Source of the DNA: Isoetes taiwanensis
Lineage: Eukaryota; Streptophyta; Lycopodiopsida; Isoetales; Isoetaceae
Direction of reading: 5' to 3'
NCBI GenBank assembly: GCA_021234155.1
Contig: JAJEKV010000071.1
Coordinates: 4,272,483 to 4,336,482 of the forward strand
Length of the DNA stretch: 64,000 nt
Below, in pieces: positions 1-12,274 of the stretch. The notes beneath the pieces were generated by a model, which worked only from the letters and a program-made list of their open reading frames with translations, had not been told where the DNA came from and made no database searches. The position numbers and the translations under genes are program-made. Within the stretch, counting starts at the first letter, position 1. Every line of letters begins with the position of its first letter.

Positions 1-170
1 AGGGGACTATCATCTCCTAAGACGATGCGCCTGTGTGGCACCTTTTGATATGTGATGAAAGAATCACGTTGTGGAGTCATATGGGCACATCATTTGAATC
101 TAAAACCAGCCACTAGAATGGTTAGTCACGAGAAGAACATGAAACTTGTGAGACACATAACCTTTCTTGA
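1..170 (-). pseudogene. Ty1/copia pol, start of aspartic protease, cut by window edge
   Basis: Directly downstream of gag on the same strand. Reading down from base 83, one frame gives HMTPQRDSFITYQKVPHRR and then IVLGDDSP, which matches the stretch following the catalytic DSG of copia integrase-side proteases (typical pattern DSGA..HMT..R..F). Just upstream a TNHSSGW block is readable in another frame, so at least one frameshift separates the parts and the DSG itself is damaged. The rest of pol lies outside the window. Family assignment rests on these motifs and on the gag and PBS next door. Confidence 0.6.
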
Positions 171-173
171 TGA

Positions 174-1056
174 TCATTGATGATCCGCGTTTGCCTTGTT
201 ACGCTCTTTTGCAAGTCGAGTGTGACAATCTTTGGCATAATGGTTTGGTTTGCCACAATAATTGCATATTAATTTGCGATTCATGGGCTTCTTGTTGAAA
301 CCTTTGCTTGTATCATCCTTGTTGAAGGATTGTTGATTGAAGGACGAACCGGATCGTGAATTGGGTTGAAACTTGGGTTTGCCTCCAGAGTTTGACCGCT
401 TGTTGCTTGAGTATAAAGCAACAACCCCATCACTAGAAGTGTTCAAGGACTTTCTTCTAGTTTCTTCTTGAAGAAGCATGGCTATGGTGGATTGCAGTGA
501 CATGATATTGGCTGCTGCTGATCTGGCGCCTCCCATTGCTTGAGCGCCTATAGATTGTATGAAAGTATCATAGGAAGGAGGCAAACTTCCTAGAAGAGTC
601 ATCACTGCATCAGAATCTTGAATTGGAGAGCCAACTGCGGCGAGTTGCTCCAAAAGTGTCTTGAATTCATTGATGAATTCGGCCATGCTTTGATTTTCCA
701 CCATTTGGAGAGATTTATAAAATCGTTTTCTTAGAAAAAGTTTGGTGCATGCATCTTGAGGTTCATACATACCAACTAGATGTTCCCAAGCTTCTTTGGA
801 CGTTTTGGCGCTGCTGACATGAGTCACCACATTGTCCTTCAGATTGAGTATGATAGCAGCGAGTGCTCTACCATCTCGGGCCTCCCATTTGGCCTTCTCT
901 TCTTGGCCAGTTGGTCGCGCTTCAGAACCATCAACCATCTTCCATAAATCTTTTTCTAGAAGTAGCATCTTCATTTTAAGTTTCGATGATGGAAAACCCG
1001 GCGCCAAATCAAATCTCTCTATGAGGCGATGTGTCACCGGTTAAAGTAGCAACCAT
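174..1056 (-). CDS. gag: Ty1/copia Gag (UBN2-type) with CCHC zinc knuckle
   Basis: Capsid/nucleocapsid protein of a copia LTR retrotransposon; packages element RNA into cytoplasmic virus-like particles. The main open frame (1037 to 174, 287 codons) has the UBN2 Gag core, including W-[KE]-[AM] elements near residues 30-55, the EAWEHLVGMYEPQ block near 82-94 and the SLPPSYDTF block near 151-159. A CCHC knuckle CNYCGKPNHYAKDC follows at about 258-271. The annotated frame opens on GTG, but an ATG at 1056 gives MVATLTGDTSPHRE in a neighbouring frame, the usual copia Gag N-terminus. The original start was therefore probably 1056, with a one-base frameshift near 1035. The usual Gag-Pol reading frame is also cut by TGA at 174. 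PBS and LTR lie just upstream. Confidence 0.85.
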
Positions 1057-1305
1057 GATTATGATTTGATTATAAAAAAATCAATCAAGGGGGGTAAAAA
1101 ATTTCAGAGAATTTCTGTCAGCCTCAAAAATGCGCTTCTTCTGCGGAAAACGCCATTTCTTCGTGCTGCTAATCTCTGATTTACTTTGAATATTGCCTTA
1201 GTATTCTTGATTCTCTTCGCCGCGATGCGATTCGCTTATTGATCTAGAAATAGCATCATTTGGATTCTTGATTTCTTGGCCATTGCTTGGATCGTGAGAA
1301 ACCAA

Positions 1306-1317
1306 GCTCTGATACCA
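1306..1317 (-). other. Primer-binding site (initiator tRNA-Met type)
   Basis: On the minus strand this reads TGGTATCAGAGC, the standard plant copia primer-binding site complementary to the 3' end of initiator tRNA-Met. It directly abuts the LTR end and precedes gag by about 250 bases. Confidence 0.9.
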
Positions 1318-1704
1318 TGAAATTAAATATGACGCATATGGCAGAAAAACAAGAACCTTATACATTCACACATAATTGAATAGATTATGGAATCATATAT
1401 TCATGTATGAATATGAGAATACATATCTGTCTTGAGACAGTTGCAGACTGGAAGGGCTCCCCCGTAATTGTGGAATGCTTGAGTTGAATGTGTTGTGAAT
1501 ATGGGAAATATGACAGTTTATGTAAGCAGGTGAAAGGGCATGAGGACATGTCTTTTGGGAAAGGACATGGTTATTGGAAAGGGTATGACTATTGGTCATG
1601 GATCAATGAGGTGGATAGGATTATGTGGCTTAGGGGATGACGTGGCGAAGGTGTGCGTCGAATGAGAGGCAGCGGATAACCTCTCGGAGTCTATTCCATT
1701 AACA
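1318..1704 (-). mobile_element. 5' LTR of the copia element
   Basis: On the sense (minus) strand it begins TGTTAATGG and ends TTTCA next to the PBS, giving TG..CA ends over 387 bases. The outer boundary is set by comparison: the sequence from 1705 (gattggggatagcctcgg) continues as a dispersed repeat also present at 9307. The copia element therefore inserted into a pre-existing repeat. The second LTR and target duplication lie outside the window. Confidence 0.8.
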
Positions 1705-2135
1705 GATTGGGGATAGCCTCGGGCAGCAAGCAGGTTTGTACGTTTATTGTTAAGATAGATTACCATCTACAGAAATCCTTTTTGCTTCTGCTTTCTCGTG
1801 GAACACTATTGTGGGGCTCTTTTGTTACCATGTTGATCTTCGAGCATAATAACGAGGTTGCTCTTGATGAAGGTCAATATTTGTATAGATGCAGCAGTCC
1901 TGATAATGCAATATATTGATATAATGAGATCTCAAGGATTGATATCAAGTATCTAAACACAGATGGAAATTTGGGAACTGATTATTATCATGAAGTTGTT
2001 ATCCTTCCAAAGCCAGAGGATTTGATTGGTGGCTTTTGGAAATTTCTTTTACCCTCGAATAAAATAACCTAATTAGAAATGCTCTTATCTTGTAGTTTAG
2101 GTACGAGACTTGGGTTTTGCCTAATTAGAAATGCT
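1705..2135 (+). repeat. Dispersed repeat R1, copy 1
   Basis: About 420 bases alignable by eye with 9307-9716 (shared blocks such as tttgtacgtttattgtta and gaacactattgtggggctct). A frame at 1707-1919 encodes YHLQKSFLL..LLWGSFV..FEHNNEVALDEGQYL, and the same peptide is readable in copy 2. It may be a decayed coding fragment, but I do not recognise the family. Confidence 0.7.
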
Positions 2136-2180
2136 CTTATCTTGTAGTTTAGGTACGAGACTTGGGTTTTTGCCTAATTG
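2068..2180 (+). repeat. 52-bp tandem duplication at the end of R1
   Basis: The block starting cctaattagaaatgctctta and running to the acttgggtttt motif occurs at 2068 and again at 2120, with the start of a third unit at 2174. Copy 2 of R1 has a single unit ending at about 9716, so the duplication is specific to copy 1. Confidence 0.8.
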
Positions 2181-2794
2181 GGTTTTGAGCCAGAGTGTAC
2201 CGTGCTGAAGACCTTGGCCAATGATGTAGTTGAATTGGGTTCGATGTCCACATAGGAGAAATCCCATTCCTTGCTGCACACCATCTCCACGAAGAGCGTT
2301 TGCTCCATCAAACCCAATATATGATGCAGATCAGCATCCTCGACAGATGGGCCCAAGCCTCCTACCTATAATCTAACTCTTGTGCGCGTCTCCATTTCAC
2401 TCTCTTCAGTTCGTACCTATTGTCTCAAGTTTTCATTAGTATGTTGAAACCTAAGAACTCTAGAGCAATGGTAGGAAAAACGGGCTTGATCTGCTTCATT
2501 TGCGAAATGATAACCTTCTGCAAAATAATTCCAGGTCATAAGAAGCCAAAATACCTATGTTGTAATCAAGCTCTCAAAAATTCATCTCATTACTTTTCTT
2601 CCTTATTTCATCCAGACATCCGGAGCCCCAACCGCCCTTGGAAAAAAATTAAAATGCATCTAGATCATTTGTGCGATCCTAACGGCCGAAAAGTTGCACA
2701 AATTATCCTCTAATTTCGGCTTTAATATTATATATAGATAATTTCTGCTCGCAAGTGGGTCAAAAACATATAGCATTGTTTCTCTTGGACTCTT
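2181..2794. other. No recognised gene
   Basis: A 60-codon minus-strand frame (2356-2174) and a 97-codon plus frame (2420-2713) are open, but neither shows a motif I recognise. Their neighbours are decayed repeats. Confidence 0.5.
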
Positions 2795-2925
2795 TCCCAG
2801 ATGCATTGAAGACTAAGAAGGTCAATGGCACTGGACAGTTTAGCCTAAACAACTACCTAGGAGGCTAAACAACTACCTAGGAGGCTCTATCTGCAACTAG
2901 ATAATTGTTCTGGTCAGAACTATCT
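2795..2925 (+). pseudogene. Internal fragment of DUF7869 transposase-like gene
   Basis: Matches 5710-5830 of the longer relic downstream (ATTGAAGACTAAGAAGGTCAA, then CTACCTAGGAGGCTCTATCT). It carries an internal deletion after CACTGGACA and a local duplication of ctaaacaactacctaggagg at 2847-2887. Confidence 0.65.
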
Positions 2926-2939
2926 AGACGCGGTTTGGA

Positions 2940-3055
2940 CTTCACAAACATAATTAACCTCCAATGGGAGGACTCCGTGTTCTAAAAAATTCTAACACAC
3001 CTCAATACATGTATCACACCACCATGGGCGCAAGCAATGAAAAGCTGGTAAAAGC
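2940..3055 (+). repeat. Dispersed repeat R3, copy 1
   Basis: The segment with cacaaacataattaacct, ccaatgggaggac and cctcaatacatgtatcacac recurs at 14757-14870 and in weaker form at about 20000-20125. It sits immediately before the coiled-coil/DUF7869 pair. Confidence 0.65.
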
Positions 3056-3280
3056 TTCATTTTGTTTTCCTTCCAGAACTAGAATCTATTTTGTTCCAGA
3101 TGTCGCATCAGACACACCCAGATACTCAAAATTGGGACCTATTTTAAGTGGCCTACTTGTGAGCAGGAGCATGGCATTGTCTAGATGCTTGTTCAAGGCT
3201 TCAAGCTTTCTGAACTGTGGATCAAGTTCAGTGATGCTCTTTTCATTTTTTTTAGAAATGCTCGGCTTTCCTGTAGCCTA
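3053..3280 (-). pseudogene. Coiled-coil exon relic (antisense neighbour of DUF7869 gene), copy I
   Basis: On the minus strand, after an acceptor-like ctacag, the frame encodes a Leu/Lys-rich segment (FRKLEALNKHLDNAMLLL) followed by RPLKIGPNFEYLGVSDATS. The same peptide is readable on the minus strand of copy II (45297-45575), so it is a conserved coding piece. Frameshifts near 3240 and a stop after SGTK show decay. It may be a second gene of the same transposon, oriented away from the DUF7869 gene; its function is unknown. Confidence 0.45.
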
Positions 3281-3721
3281 TGACGTTCCCTTAAAATATA
3301 CGATATAAATACGTATATTTTAGGCCATGTCACCATACAAGCCTACCTCAGTAGCCTTGTATACCTAGTGTCGAGAAGGGAGCATGGCTAAGTAATTGTA
3401 TATAGCTTAATCAACCTTAGGTATGAAACCATTTCTACGCGGCTTCATCCTATTGGCCATTGCTCTTTTTCAAATCACAGTATTCTTGGTTGCAAGAAAT
3501 GTTTTATGAGAAAAATTTAAATGAAGACAAGGTCGAAATTCCACGTAATTGATAAAACTCCAATGAAAGCAGATGTAGCAAATACTCCATAATAAAATCC
3601 CTATTCCACCAATCCAAAACGCAATAGCAATTTGCTGGATTAAAAATTGTTCATTAGATATTTTTATAGGTGTAATTTTCCACAATGTAGTTGATGTAAT
3701 ATTTATCTTGAAACCTAATTT

Positions 3722-6560
3722 TCACCTTTAGGAAGGAGGGACGGATATCCACAAATGCTTTCAGTACTGCCCTCTCAATCCCCATCAGGATCACGATGGC
3801 ATTCTTGAACAGCACTTCATAGGTAAGTTCTTTGTCATTTTCTTATTGTCCTGCATATTGTCACGTCCAAATGAGCAGTGAGTGCTAGAAGACATCGCCA
3901 CTACGACTTCTAATAGCATTCTCTCTTGTTCTTCTTGCAGCATGAATGAGTGAGGTCCATATTATTCAATGGTATCAAAGTTGCCGAAGGGAAAGTGTAT
4001 AGCTTCACCAAGCACCGTAAATTGCCTTTGCCCGAAGGGTGTGCAGTGGAAATCATTTTAGATGGAAGCCTTTTGTTACCTTATCCGGAACCCGAAATTG
4101 CTACTCTCTCAGAGTCTAAAGGGGCTTTCATTTTATGGCATGCGCAGGATATAGCCTACCTTACATCCGAACCTGACGTCTCCACTCCGCCAGCACAGAT
4201 AATAAAAACAAAAAAAAGGTTGGTCGTGGGAAATTAGCAGAGTCCACCCCAGGCAAAAACGCACGACAGAGACATTTCAAGGGATGAGCTCCTATAGAGG
4301 AATTGCACACTCTTGCATGACTGTTGCTACATGCATTATGGCTTGGGCGTGATCATCTTCACTAATCCTAACTAGGCAGTTGCTGATATGAAGCTGGGAG
4401 AAGATTGCTTAGCCGCCACTATAATGAAGCTATATCCAATGCCAGAAAAGCCATCTATGAGATGCCAAACTTGTGTTGAAGTGCCACATGTGCACGACTT
4501 GGTAAAGTGGTCAAATGCTTCGGTGTTAGTTGATAATATTCTGGTGTCAAGGCTTATAAAGCCTGTGAAAGAGAAGGGCATTGAGATGGAAACCTACACC
4601 ATGAACGTGGAAGTTGCTAAGGCACCAAAAAGATCGTATAAAATGGTGAATTGCACACCAAGAATGCCAGTTGTGCCAAACAAAGTAAAAAGAAAGATCA
4701 TTGTAGCTGCCATTCTAGATTTCAGATCCTCACTTTGTTGCGTACGACGATGTTGTGCTAGCTTCTTGACAAGTAAGATCATGCGCATGCGAATATTCTA
4801 TTGGAATATGAGCATTGCAGACAGGACCGCATTTGCTTAGAAAATGCTAGATGTTTGCTCAAAAAATGGCCAGTTTTAGAAGCTCATGCTAAATAACAAG
4901 CAATTGTGCTTCAAAACATGGCATAGAGCCTATGGTATACCAATGTCAAGCTTTTATAAGTGGCGAAAGCCTTTCCTAGCTGGTCACAAAGTAGCTGAAC
5001 ATGGTAATATGGGTTAAAAGAAACCAAGGTCGCGTACTAGACGAGAATGCAGAGACGACGTCTCATAGGTCGAAAATAACAAGTGATGATGTGTGGGAGA
5101 ATGTGAAGAGGCTCCCATCTGTCTTAACCAAAAAGGACATTCTTCATGAGGTTGATGCCAGTGTGATGGAGATGACAGGCAAGCACGTTTTCCCACCTTC
5201 TTTCTTAAGCGAGTGGAAGGAGCATATCCAGAGATTGCAATAGGGAAGAGGATTGCATTCTCATAATGTAATAGCTGTATTGTAATAAAAGAGGCTAAGA
5301 CAAGAGATCCAAGGGAGATGAGAGAATTGCAAATCGAAATCAAGGCACACAATAGGAGCTTTTACTAGTTGTGGAGAGCTTTATCAACATCATGCTCGCG
5401 ATCATGCCCTAACAATCAAACACGATAAGATGGACTAGGACAAAATCATAGTACCTTGATTAGAGAAGTTAGAAAAAATAGTATGGAGTGGAGAATCCTT
5501 AAAAAGTTAGTATGACTGGTGCATTGATGCATGGCCATGGCATAGGGGCCTTGGGGCACTTTTCACTCAACATATGGAAGGATAATTCTGATTTCCACGT
5601 TGGTTCATTGAATCACGCATTAAAAACCCTGGAGGATGCTTAAGAAGAAAGCTGGGGCCATTTAAGAGAGACAAAATGCCTGACTGTGCATGGGGAGCCA
5701 CAATAACTCGGATGCATTGAAGACTAAGAAGGTCAATGGCACTGGACATGATTTCCTGGCTCCAATCAAATGTCCAGTTCAGCCTAAATAGCTACCTAGG
5801 AGGCTCTATCAGCAACTAGACAATTGCTATGGCCAGAACAAGAATAGATATCTCTTCTCTTATCTTTCCTATCTTGTTTGGTTAGGTGTTTTTGATCAGA
5901 TACATCTTGGATTCATGATGGTCGGTCACACCCATGATGACATTGATGCACTCTTTGGTAAGTACTCCACCTTGCTATGCAGGTCAGATGCACTAACTAT
6001 TCCAAGCTAATGCAGCTATTTCAAGAATGTAATACCAAATCACCAGTGCCATATCTAGTTACTGAGGTTTCTGACTGGAAGTCCTTTGTCAAATACATTT
6101 CAGGCAACTTGATTGGTCACCTGGAGCTCTTACTATTCAAATTTTGCATGGAAGATGGACGACCACTAATGTATTACAAAGGTCAGGTCATCTGGAATGG
6201 TTGCATGGTAAGAGTATACGAATACGGAAAGCAGATCCAAATGATTTGCCATCAATACCAGTTGGATCACCTAAGGCCGTAAAGCCATCCTGAAGGATAT
6301 AGGTGCTTTGCGATCGTCCATTGCGAAGTACATGATGCATTGGGCAAATATCTCTCGGGCCAATATGAATTCGTAAGTCCAGTGCCTACATGGATGAGGT
6401 TTGTTGACTATTGGTCGAATCTAGTGCCTGTACTTGGAGAGGTTTCCTCTAACAGCAGGGAAATTAGAGAATCTGGCTCTCATGAGACAGGCCATGCTTG
6501 TTGAGCCTGAATCCGTATTGCTTGATGAGTACACTGCACCCCCACACTAAATGGGACCTA
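3722..6560 (+). pseudogene. DUF7869 transposase-like protein relic, copy I
   Basis: Decayed gene of a transposon family with a DUF7869 (RNase H-like) domain. Recognisable pieces in order: an exon ending at a cttcatag/gtaagttc donor (about 3836) and resuming after cttcttgcag (about 3940); a central segment 4388-4840 with MRCQTCVEVPHVHDLVK; then CCVRRCCASFL..WNMSIADRTAF and WHRAYGIPMSSFYKW..EHGN, the usual N-terminal half of this family. The domain itself follows at about 5710-6280: QLDNCYGQNKNRYLFSYLSYLV, then LGFMMVGHTHDDIDALFG, the family signature (GHTHxDID). Several stops and frameshifts interrupt it, so no product is expected. Copies II (46023) and III (52795, reverse) are relatives. Whether the domain is catalytic is established family inference, not visible here. 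Confidence 0.75.
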
Positions 6561-9306
6561 CAAAGGATAAACCATGCAATCCAGTTGAAATATTCGATAT
6601 ATACCAAGATGTAAAAAAGGTATGTTCCTGCTGATCAAGCCGGCAGATGCTTTCCTACATGGGTAGCCTGTGCAGAAGAGGACCCTATACAACAAGATCC
6701 TATTCTTTCCCATTATGAAGAGGTGCTTATGTCTTGGTAGGAGCATCTAGCAAGGAAAGGTACTGCTTACGCTCAAGAATATCGGGATTGCTGGCATAAA
6801 AATTGGAGGCCGAATCCTAATGACAGACCATATTGCCAGCATCTCAAAACCATAGACTATGGTTGGTCTGTTAAGAACAAGCCATTGATAATAATGATCT
6901 CTATGAGTATAGGTATCCAGCTACAGGAGTTATTGGCTAAAGAGGCAACACACTTGAGCTTAAGAACTATTAAAGAAGCTCAAAATTCTCAAAATTGTGT
7001 TATTCTCTCCAATTTATGAAATTTTATATTTCAATGAACATTCTCCACAGCCGCAGAGGATGCCTGCCATGGGCCATGGTACATGTTGTAGCCTAGCTTC
7101 TAAACTGTTATATAGATGCAACCAACAAACATAAAACAAGATGCTAGTATGCGAAGGTTGTCTTTGGGGCACATTGTATGTGCTGCTTAGTTTTCCATGG
7201 CTTTTTATTTTGCTTACGGCTATTCAAGAACTTAAAGCAATTGCTCTCTCAAGAGATGAGCTGCTTTATGATCGCCAAGGTTTATAGTTTGAATGTGTCG
7301 TCTATTTCGCATGTTTGACAAAAGTATATTGCCAAGTGGATGAGAGAACAGGATTGGATCATTGACGTGGACAATAAGCCTTGAGTTTTGAAGGTTTTGA
7401 TTTGTCTTAACCATGTGACGACCAATCAACTGTCTACAAATAATGTTTTTATATACAAGGGTTCTCAATAAGAAATTTTGCAATAAATGTGGTTAAGATT
7501 TGCAAACATCAAAGAAACATCTAAAATTCCTTTAGAACCTTTTCAAGTATTCCTATCACTCCTCATATCTTCAAATTATTTATTTCATTGGCTATTGAAT
7601 GTTTAACTGCACAATGTACGTGGCCAAGGCTATGGCCAAGAATTTTTTTTTTTTGGTGTTCAAAACTGTGCAGTGGGACCCCACTATTAATTTCAACAGT
7701 TCCTTTCCAAGTATAAAAGAAAGACATTTGATTAGGTAGTCATATTTCTATGTTCATTCCCTTGTTCTTTGTTATATGCCGCTTCATATTTGACATGTAC
7801 ATATTTTAAATTATGATGAAAACAAAAGGAATTCTGCAAAACATCATTTAATCCTCCTATTGAACACTCCATCCTTAGAAGTGTTATGTGCCGAGTTCCA
7901 CTATATAACCACAAAAGATCCAAGTTTGGATCTTCATGAGAAACTAGGCTAAATTGGCATATCGTTACTACGTCCCTCCATCTAGTTTCTCCCCTTTTCC
8001 GGTTTCATTTTCACAAAACCCATCTGGACATTTCTATTGTCCACGTCAATTAAATTGATAGATTGCGAGTAGGTCTTTAGATCTAACGGGCAGGTAAAAG
8101 AGAAACTTCTGGAAAGTAAGCTCCGAACTTCCACTATTTTTCCATATGTGTGCTTAGCTACAGGAACACTCGTAAGGGCTAAGCTCTGACCATCGAGATT
8201 GAAGCGCCAAGGGCACTTCTTCCGTACATACAAAGTAGAGATGGACATAAACGACAAATTGTTTGCTCTACTTGCTAAGGTGTGATACTAGTCCTCTATA
8301 AGTTAATGGCAGATATAAATTTGTGATTTTGGATTGATTGGATTCGATTGTTATAGCTTGTGAATGATGAGTTTGGCATTGAGGAAGGATTAATGACCGC
8401 AGTGCATGCTGGCATGAATTTTTACATCCTGTGACACTGAGCATAGAAGGAATGGCTGACATGCTTAGGCATATGTTTTCATGTTATTTGACAGTCTTAA
8501 TGAGTCACAAGTTGTACAAGACTGGCAGCATGGCATAATCATCGCAGAAATGCAAATGTATGTTGAAAGATCTTGATTAAAGTTAATTGCATTAGGAAGG
8601 AGTCAATGGATGGTAATTACTAATGACAGATATAAACTGGGTTGCCTCTGTCATGTGAAGATGCGGCAATGCAAATTTCTATGGAATTCCTATGTGCAAA
8701 TGTATCTGTCAAGAGACAACGAGCTTCTGTGAAGTTGAACATTAGTAGTTTAAAAGAATTAGAGAAGTGGTAGAACACAAAGATAGCGATGGAAAGTATG
8801 CACATTCTAAAGACAAATAGGTAGTTTCTGTGATGCACATTCCTCGGACGATGCAATGCAAGTTTTGACTCCACCCAAATATATATGGACTACATTGTAG
8901 ACAACATTAATCTCAAATATATCCAGACTTTGATAAAGATGTTGAAGCATGCTAGAAGAAATGGAAAACCTTACTTGGCAGTTAATTCCCACGATAAATT
9001 TTCTGGACATGACAGAGCTAAAGAGAGTCAATGGTATTTTCTAACTGATGATTATCTAGGAAACTGTACAATTATCAAGAAGGCAATTCATGGGGCATTC
9101 ATTTCAGCAAATTGTAAAGAAGAAGACAAATAAGTGTTACAAAGAAGAGAAAGCTTCTCTTCACGAACTGGAATGCAAAGCAAAATGGAATATTGGAAAA
9201 GAGAAATTCTTCATTGTTTGAATTCTGTAGATAAGTCCTTGTATGACCCCATGGTGTAATTGAAAGCATTAATTATTTTAAGAATGACTAACCACTCTCT
9301 CTTGAT
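6561..9306. other. No recognised gene
   Basis: AT-rich sequence with only short open frames. A plus frame at 8885-9133 (82 codons) and minus frames at 7232-7483 and 7982-8257 show no motif I recognise. The DUF7869 relic fades out after about 6560 (a final SSGQYEFVSP-type tail is partly readable). Confidence 0.5.
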
Positions 9307-9716
9307 TAGGGATAGCCTCGGGGACAGCAAACAGGTTTGTACGTTTATTGTTAATATAGATTACCATCTACAGAAATCCTTTTTGCTTCTGTTTTCTCGT
9401 GGAACACTATTGTGGGGCTCTTTTGTTACCATGTTGATCTTCGAGCATAATAATGAGGTTGCTCTCGATGAAGGTCAATATTTTTATAGATGCAGCAGTC
9501 CTGATAGTGCAATATATTGATATAATGAGATCTCAAGGATTGATATCAAGTATCTAAACACATGGAAATTTGGGAACTGATTATTATCATGAAGTTGTTA
9601 TCCTTTCAGAGCCAGAGGATTTGATTGGTGGCTTTTGGAAATTTCTTTTACCCTCGAATAAAATAACCTAATTAGAAATGCTCTTATCTTGTAGTTTAGG
9701 TACGAGACTTGGGTTG
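9307..9716 (+). repeat. Dispersed repeat R1, copy 2
   Basis: Counterpart of 1705-2135 with about 420 aligned bases and scattered differences. It encodes the same DYHLQKSFLL..EVALDEGQY peptide in a plus frame (9260-9520). Here it runs uninterrupted into cttgattag at the left, showing the site that the copia element occupies in copy 1. Confidence 0.7.
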
Positions 9717-10084
9717 TCTGACATTAATAATTGAGCCTCGAAGGTGAGTTGGTGCAAATACTGCGGCATTAGTTTGTCGCCCTACTGGGGTAAGAACTAA
9801 TGAAAACAAGAATTTTGTTGTATTGGATGGCAACATGTCTGAACTAATATAGCCTTTTTTGTATGGGGCTTATTAGGTACATTTGTTATCTTAATTGTCA
9901 TTGTGTGATAAAATTAGTAATAGATGCATAACTGTCTTTCATTTAACCATTTTTTTACAATGTATTTTTATAAAGCAGCTAGAAACCAAAGCCTGCTTTC
10001 TAGCTGCAAATCCTCATCATACCAGCTATTTTGTGTCATATAGCCTTTCCTTTCCGATTTAGCTTCCTTTTTCAATACGTGGGA

Positions 10085-10215
10085 AAGTATGCAACCAGGA
10101 TACACACACTGCTGTACTTTGAAAGGTGTCGATGTATTCCAGATGCTGCTGTAGAAGTGTTCAACAAAATGCCACAGCATTCTCTCTGCTCTCTTCGAAC
10201 TCTCTCATTGGCATA
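10085..10215 (+). pseudogene. Possible pentatricopeptide-repeat fragment
   Basis: One frame reads CIPDAAVEVFNKMPQHS, close to the PPR pattern (..DA..VF..MP..). Only about one and a half repeats are visible, with no start, stop context or further repeats in frame. It could be chance. Confidence 0.25.
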
Positions 10216-11400
10216 GCACAACATCGCTGTGGATAAGAAGCATTTCAAACTCTGTCTTCTATGATGCTAGAGGGTGTTATGCCTTGTAATATCCATAATT
10301 TCATTTTGCTGTCATTCTACCATGCTCAATAAAGCCCGTCGCTTGTCTTTATGAGTCCAGAGTACCAAATTACGAGAACCTTGGAATATTACAACTCCAC
10401 AGCTGACATTGGACAAGCTGGACAGACAGTTGTAGTAGAGGTCTTGCTGAAGATTATTTTACCTTTACCTGATATAGCAACTTGGACTTCCTTGCTTAAT
10501 AAATCTTGTTCAGTTAGTAATGTCATGTACACATGAAAATTTTTAACCCAATTGTATGAAAACTTTCATAGAAGCTAGCGCATTCAAAGAGACTAAATGT
10601 TGAATAAACACGCCAGCACTGACATGCTTAGGATTTAAAAAACCAAGAAAGCAAGGTACAGTAAAACAAGCAGATTTGGAAGTTGGACTGCCAGGGGTAT
10701 AGTCTTATGAAACATCTTCAAGAAATAATGATCAAAATGAATGATAAACTTCCTAACAAACGCCTTCAACCGAATGAAGAGGGCATTGCACCCTAGTACC
10801 CTAAGAGTTCATCAAGGAAGAGGCCATCCTCGTCAAGCTTCATCCTGTCGATTAAGAACTTGTACATTCTAATCTAGACCATCAATGGAAGAACATACGA
10901 AAGTACATGTCTAGAGATGCAGCATACAAAAACAGAATATGCAATAATAAATGCATAATTTGCAAGAGTCGGCTAGCATTGTTTGTCTTTGCTCTAGGGA
11001 TCCTCCAAATGCTTCTTCTCATATAAGTTAAGATGCTGCAAAGGCCACCTAAGCCACTTGCACCCAAGCATTAACATGTGGTGATTGAGAAGAGCTATAA
11101 ACCATATGCCAGGAGACAAGTATGAATGCAAGAAGTCATCTGCATGCATACGGGAACCACTGCAATTCCTGTGTTTTAAGCCAACCAATTTGAACATGGA
11201 CAACCCGATAAGCAGAAGCTAGAACAGATATCATTGAAGTATTGATTGAACATATGCAGATTGATTGACGCAATACTACAGCACCAACATTAAAAACCTC
11301 AAAATGAGTAGCTTACCTTGCTTTAGCCCGTGGCATCCTCTAGCATTCCTTGGACACCATTTTCTCAGTTGTTATTCTTCATCTCAACACAATATTAGAA
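10216..11400. other. No recognised gene
   Basis: Short open frames only (10351-10536 plus; 10882-11203 minus), with no recognisable motifs. Confidence 0.5.
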
Positions 11401-11622
11401 CAAGGGTACCTTCGCACCAGCCGTTAAGTTAGGATTGGGTTAAGGTTTTAACAGTTTTCAGGTTCACACTACAAGTTAGGTTAGTGTTCCGTTAAGTTAA
11501 TATTTAGCATTCCGTTAAATTTTTTAACTTAAAATCCTTAACCCAAACCATCTTCACACCACTTTATATTAGGTTACCAAATTTAACAGAATGATAACCC
11601 AAAATTAAAATTGCACTGAAAA

Positions 11623-11651
11623 TTAAAGTGACCTTTCAGAGGTCACTTTAA
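11623..11651. other. 12-bp-stem palindrome inside the TIR element
   Basis: ttaaagtgacct and aggtcactttaa pair perfectly around a 5-base loop (ttcag). It lies at the inner edge of the left subterminal region. Confidence 0.8.
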
Positions 11652-12274
11652 CGCTGGTTATCCCCATTACCGAGGAGCTTGAGGACGGCGATGGTGGTCG
11701 CAGAGGTCGAGAGGACGCCCATCTTTGGTCGCAGAGGGTGCTGGTCGCAGAGGGCGCCCGGTCGCGACATTCGATGAGGTCAGCTGCATTTTGGATTTTG
11801 TTGCGTAATGCGTGTAGCCGTGCATCAAGAATGTTATGGGGTTGTGAGGATGCCATTAGGTCCATGGTATTGCCAACCCCGTGTTGAAGTTCCGCACCAA
11901 TATCAACCAAGCAACCCATTAAGTTGTTGGACGACTCACGGTGTCCAATGTGCATAGTGTCGAGTATTTGGGAGCATTTAAGAAGGCTATGGATGGTCAT
12001 TTGGGTACATGTATTTTGTGCTCGTGTCGTTTTCGAATTTCACATGATTGTTTGAAAGGTGTTACCTTATTCTCTTGGTTTGCTTTAGGCAATAATGATT
12101 TGCAAATTAAATTGCTGATTTGGGTTATGTTGGTGTTAGTGGATCCCTGAAACTTCAGTAGGACAAGATCAGGTTGCGCCGATTGAAGGCTTGGTGGGTT
12201 AACTTCAGTCTTTGTTCAAGTTTCTTGCAATATAGTTGCTTTAATTAACAGATAGATGTTGCATTCATTTGCAG

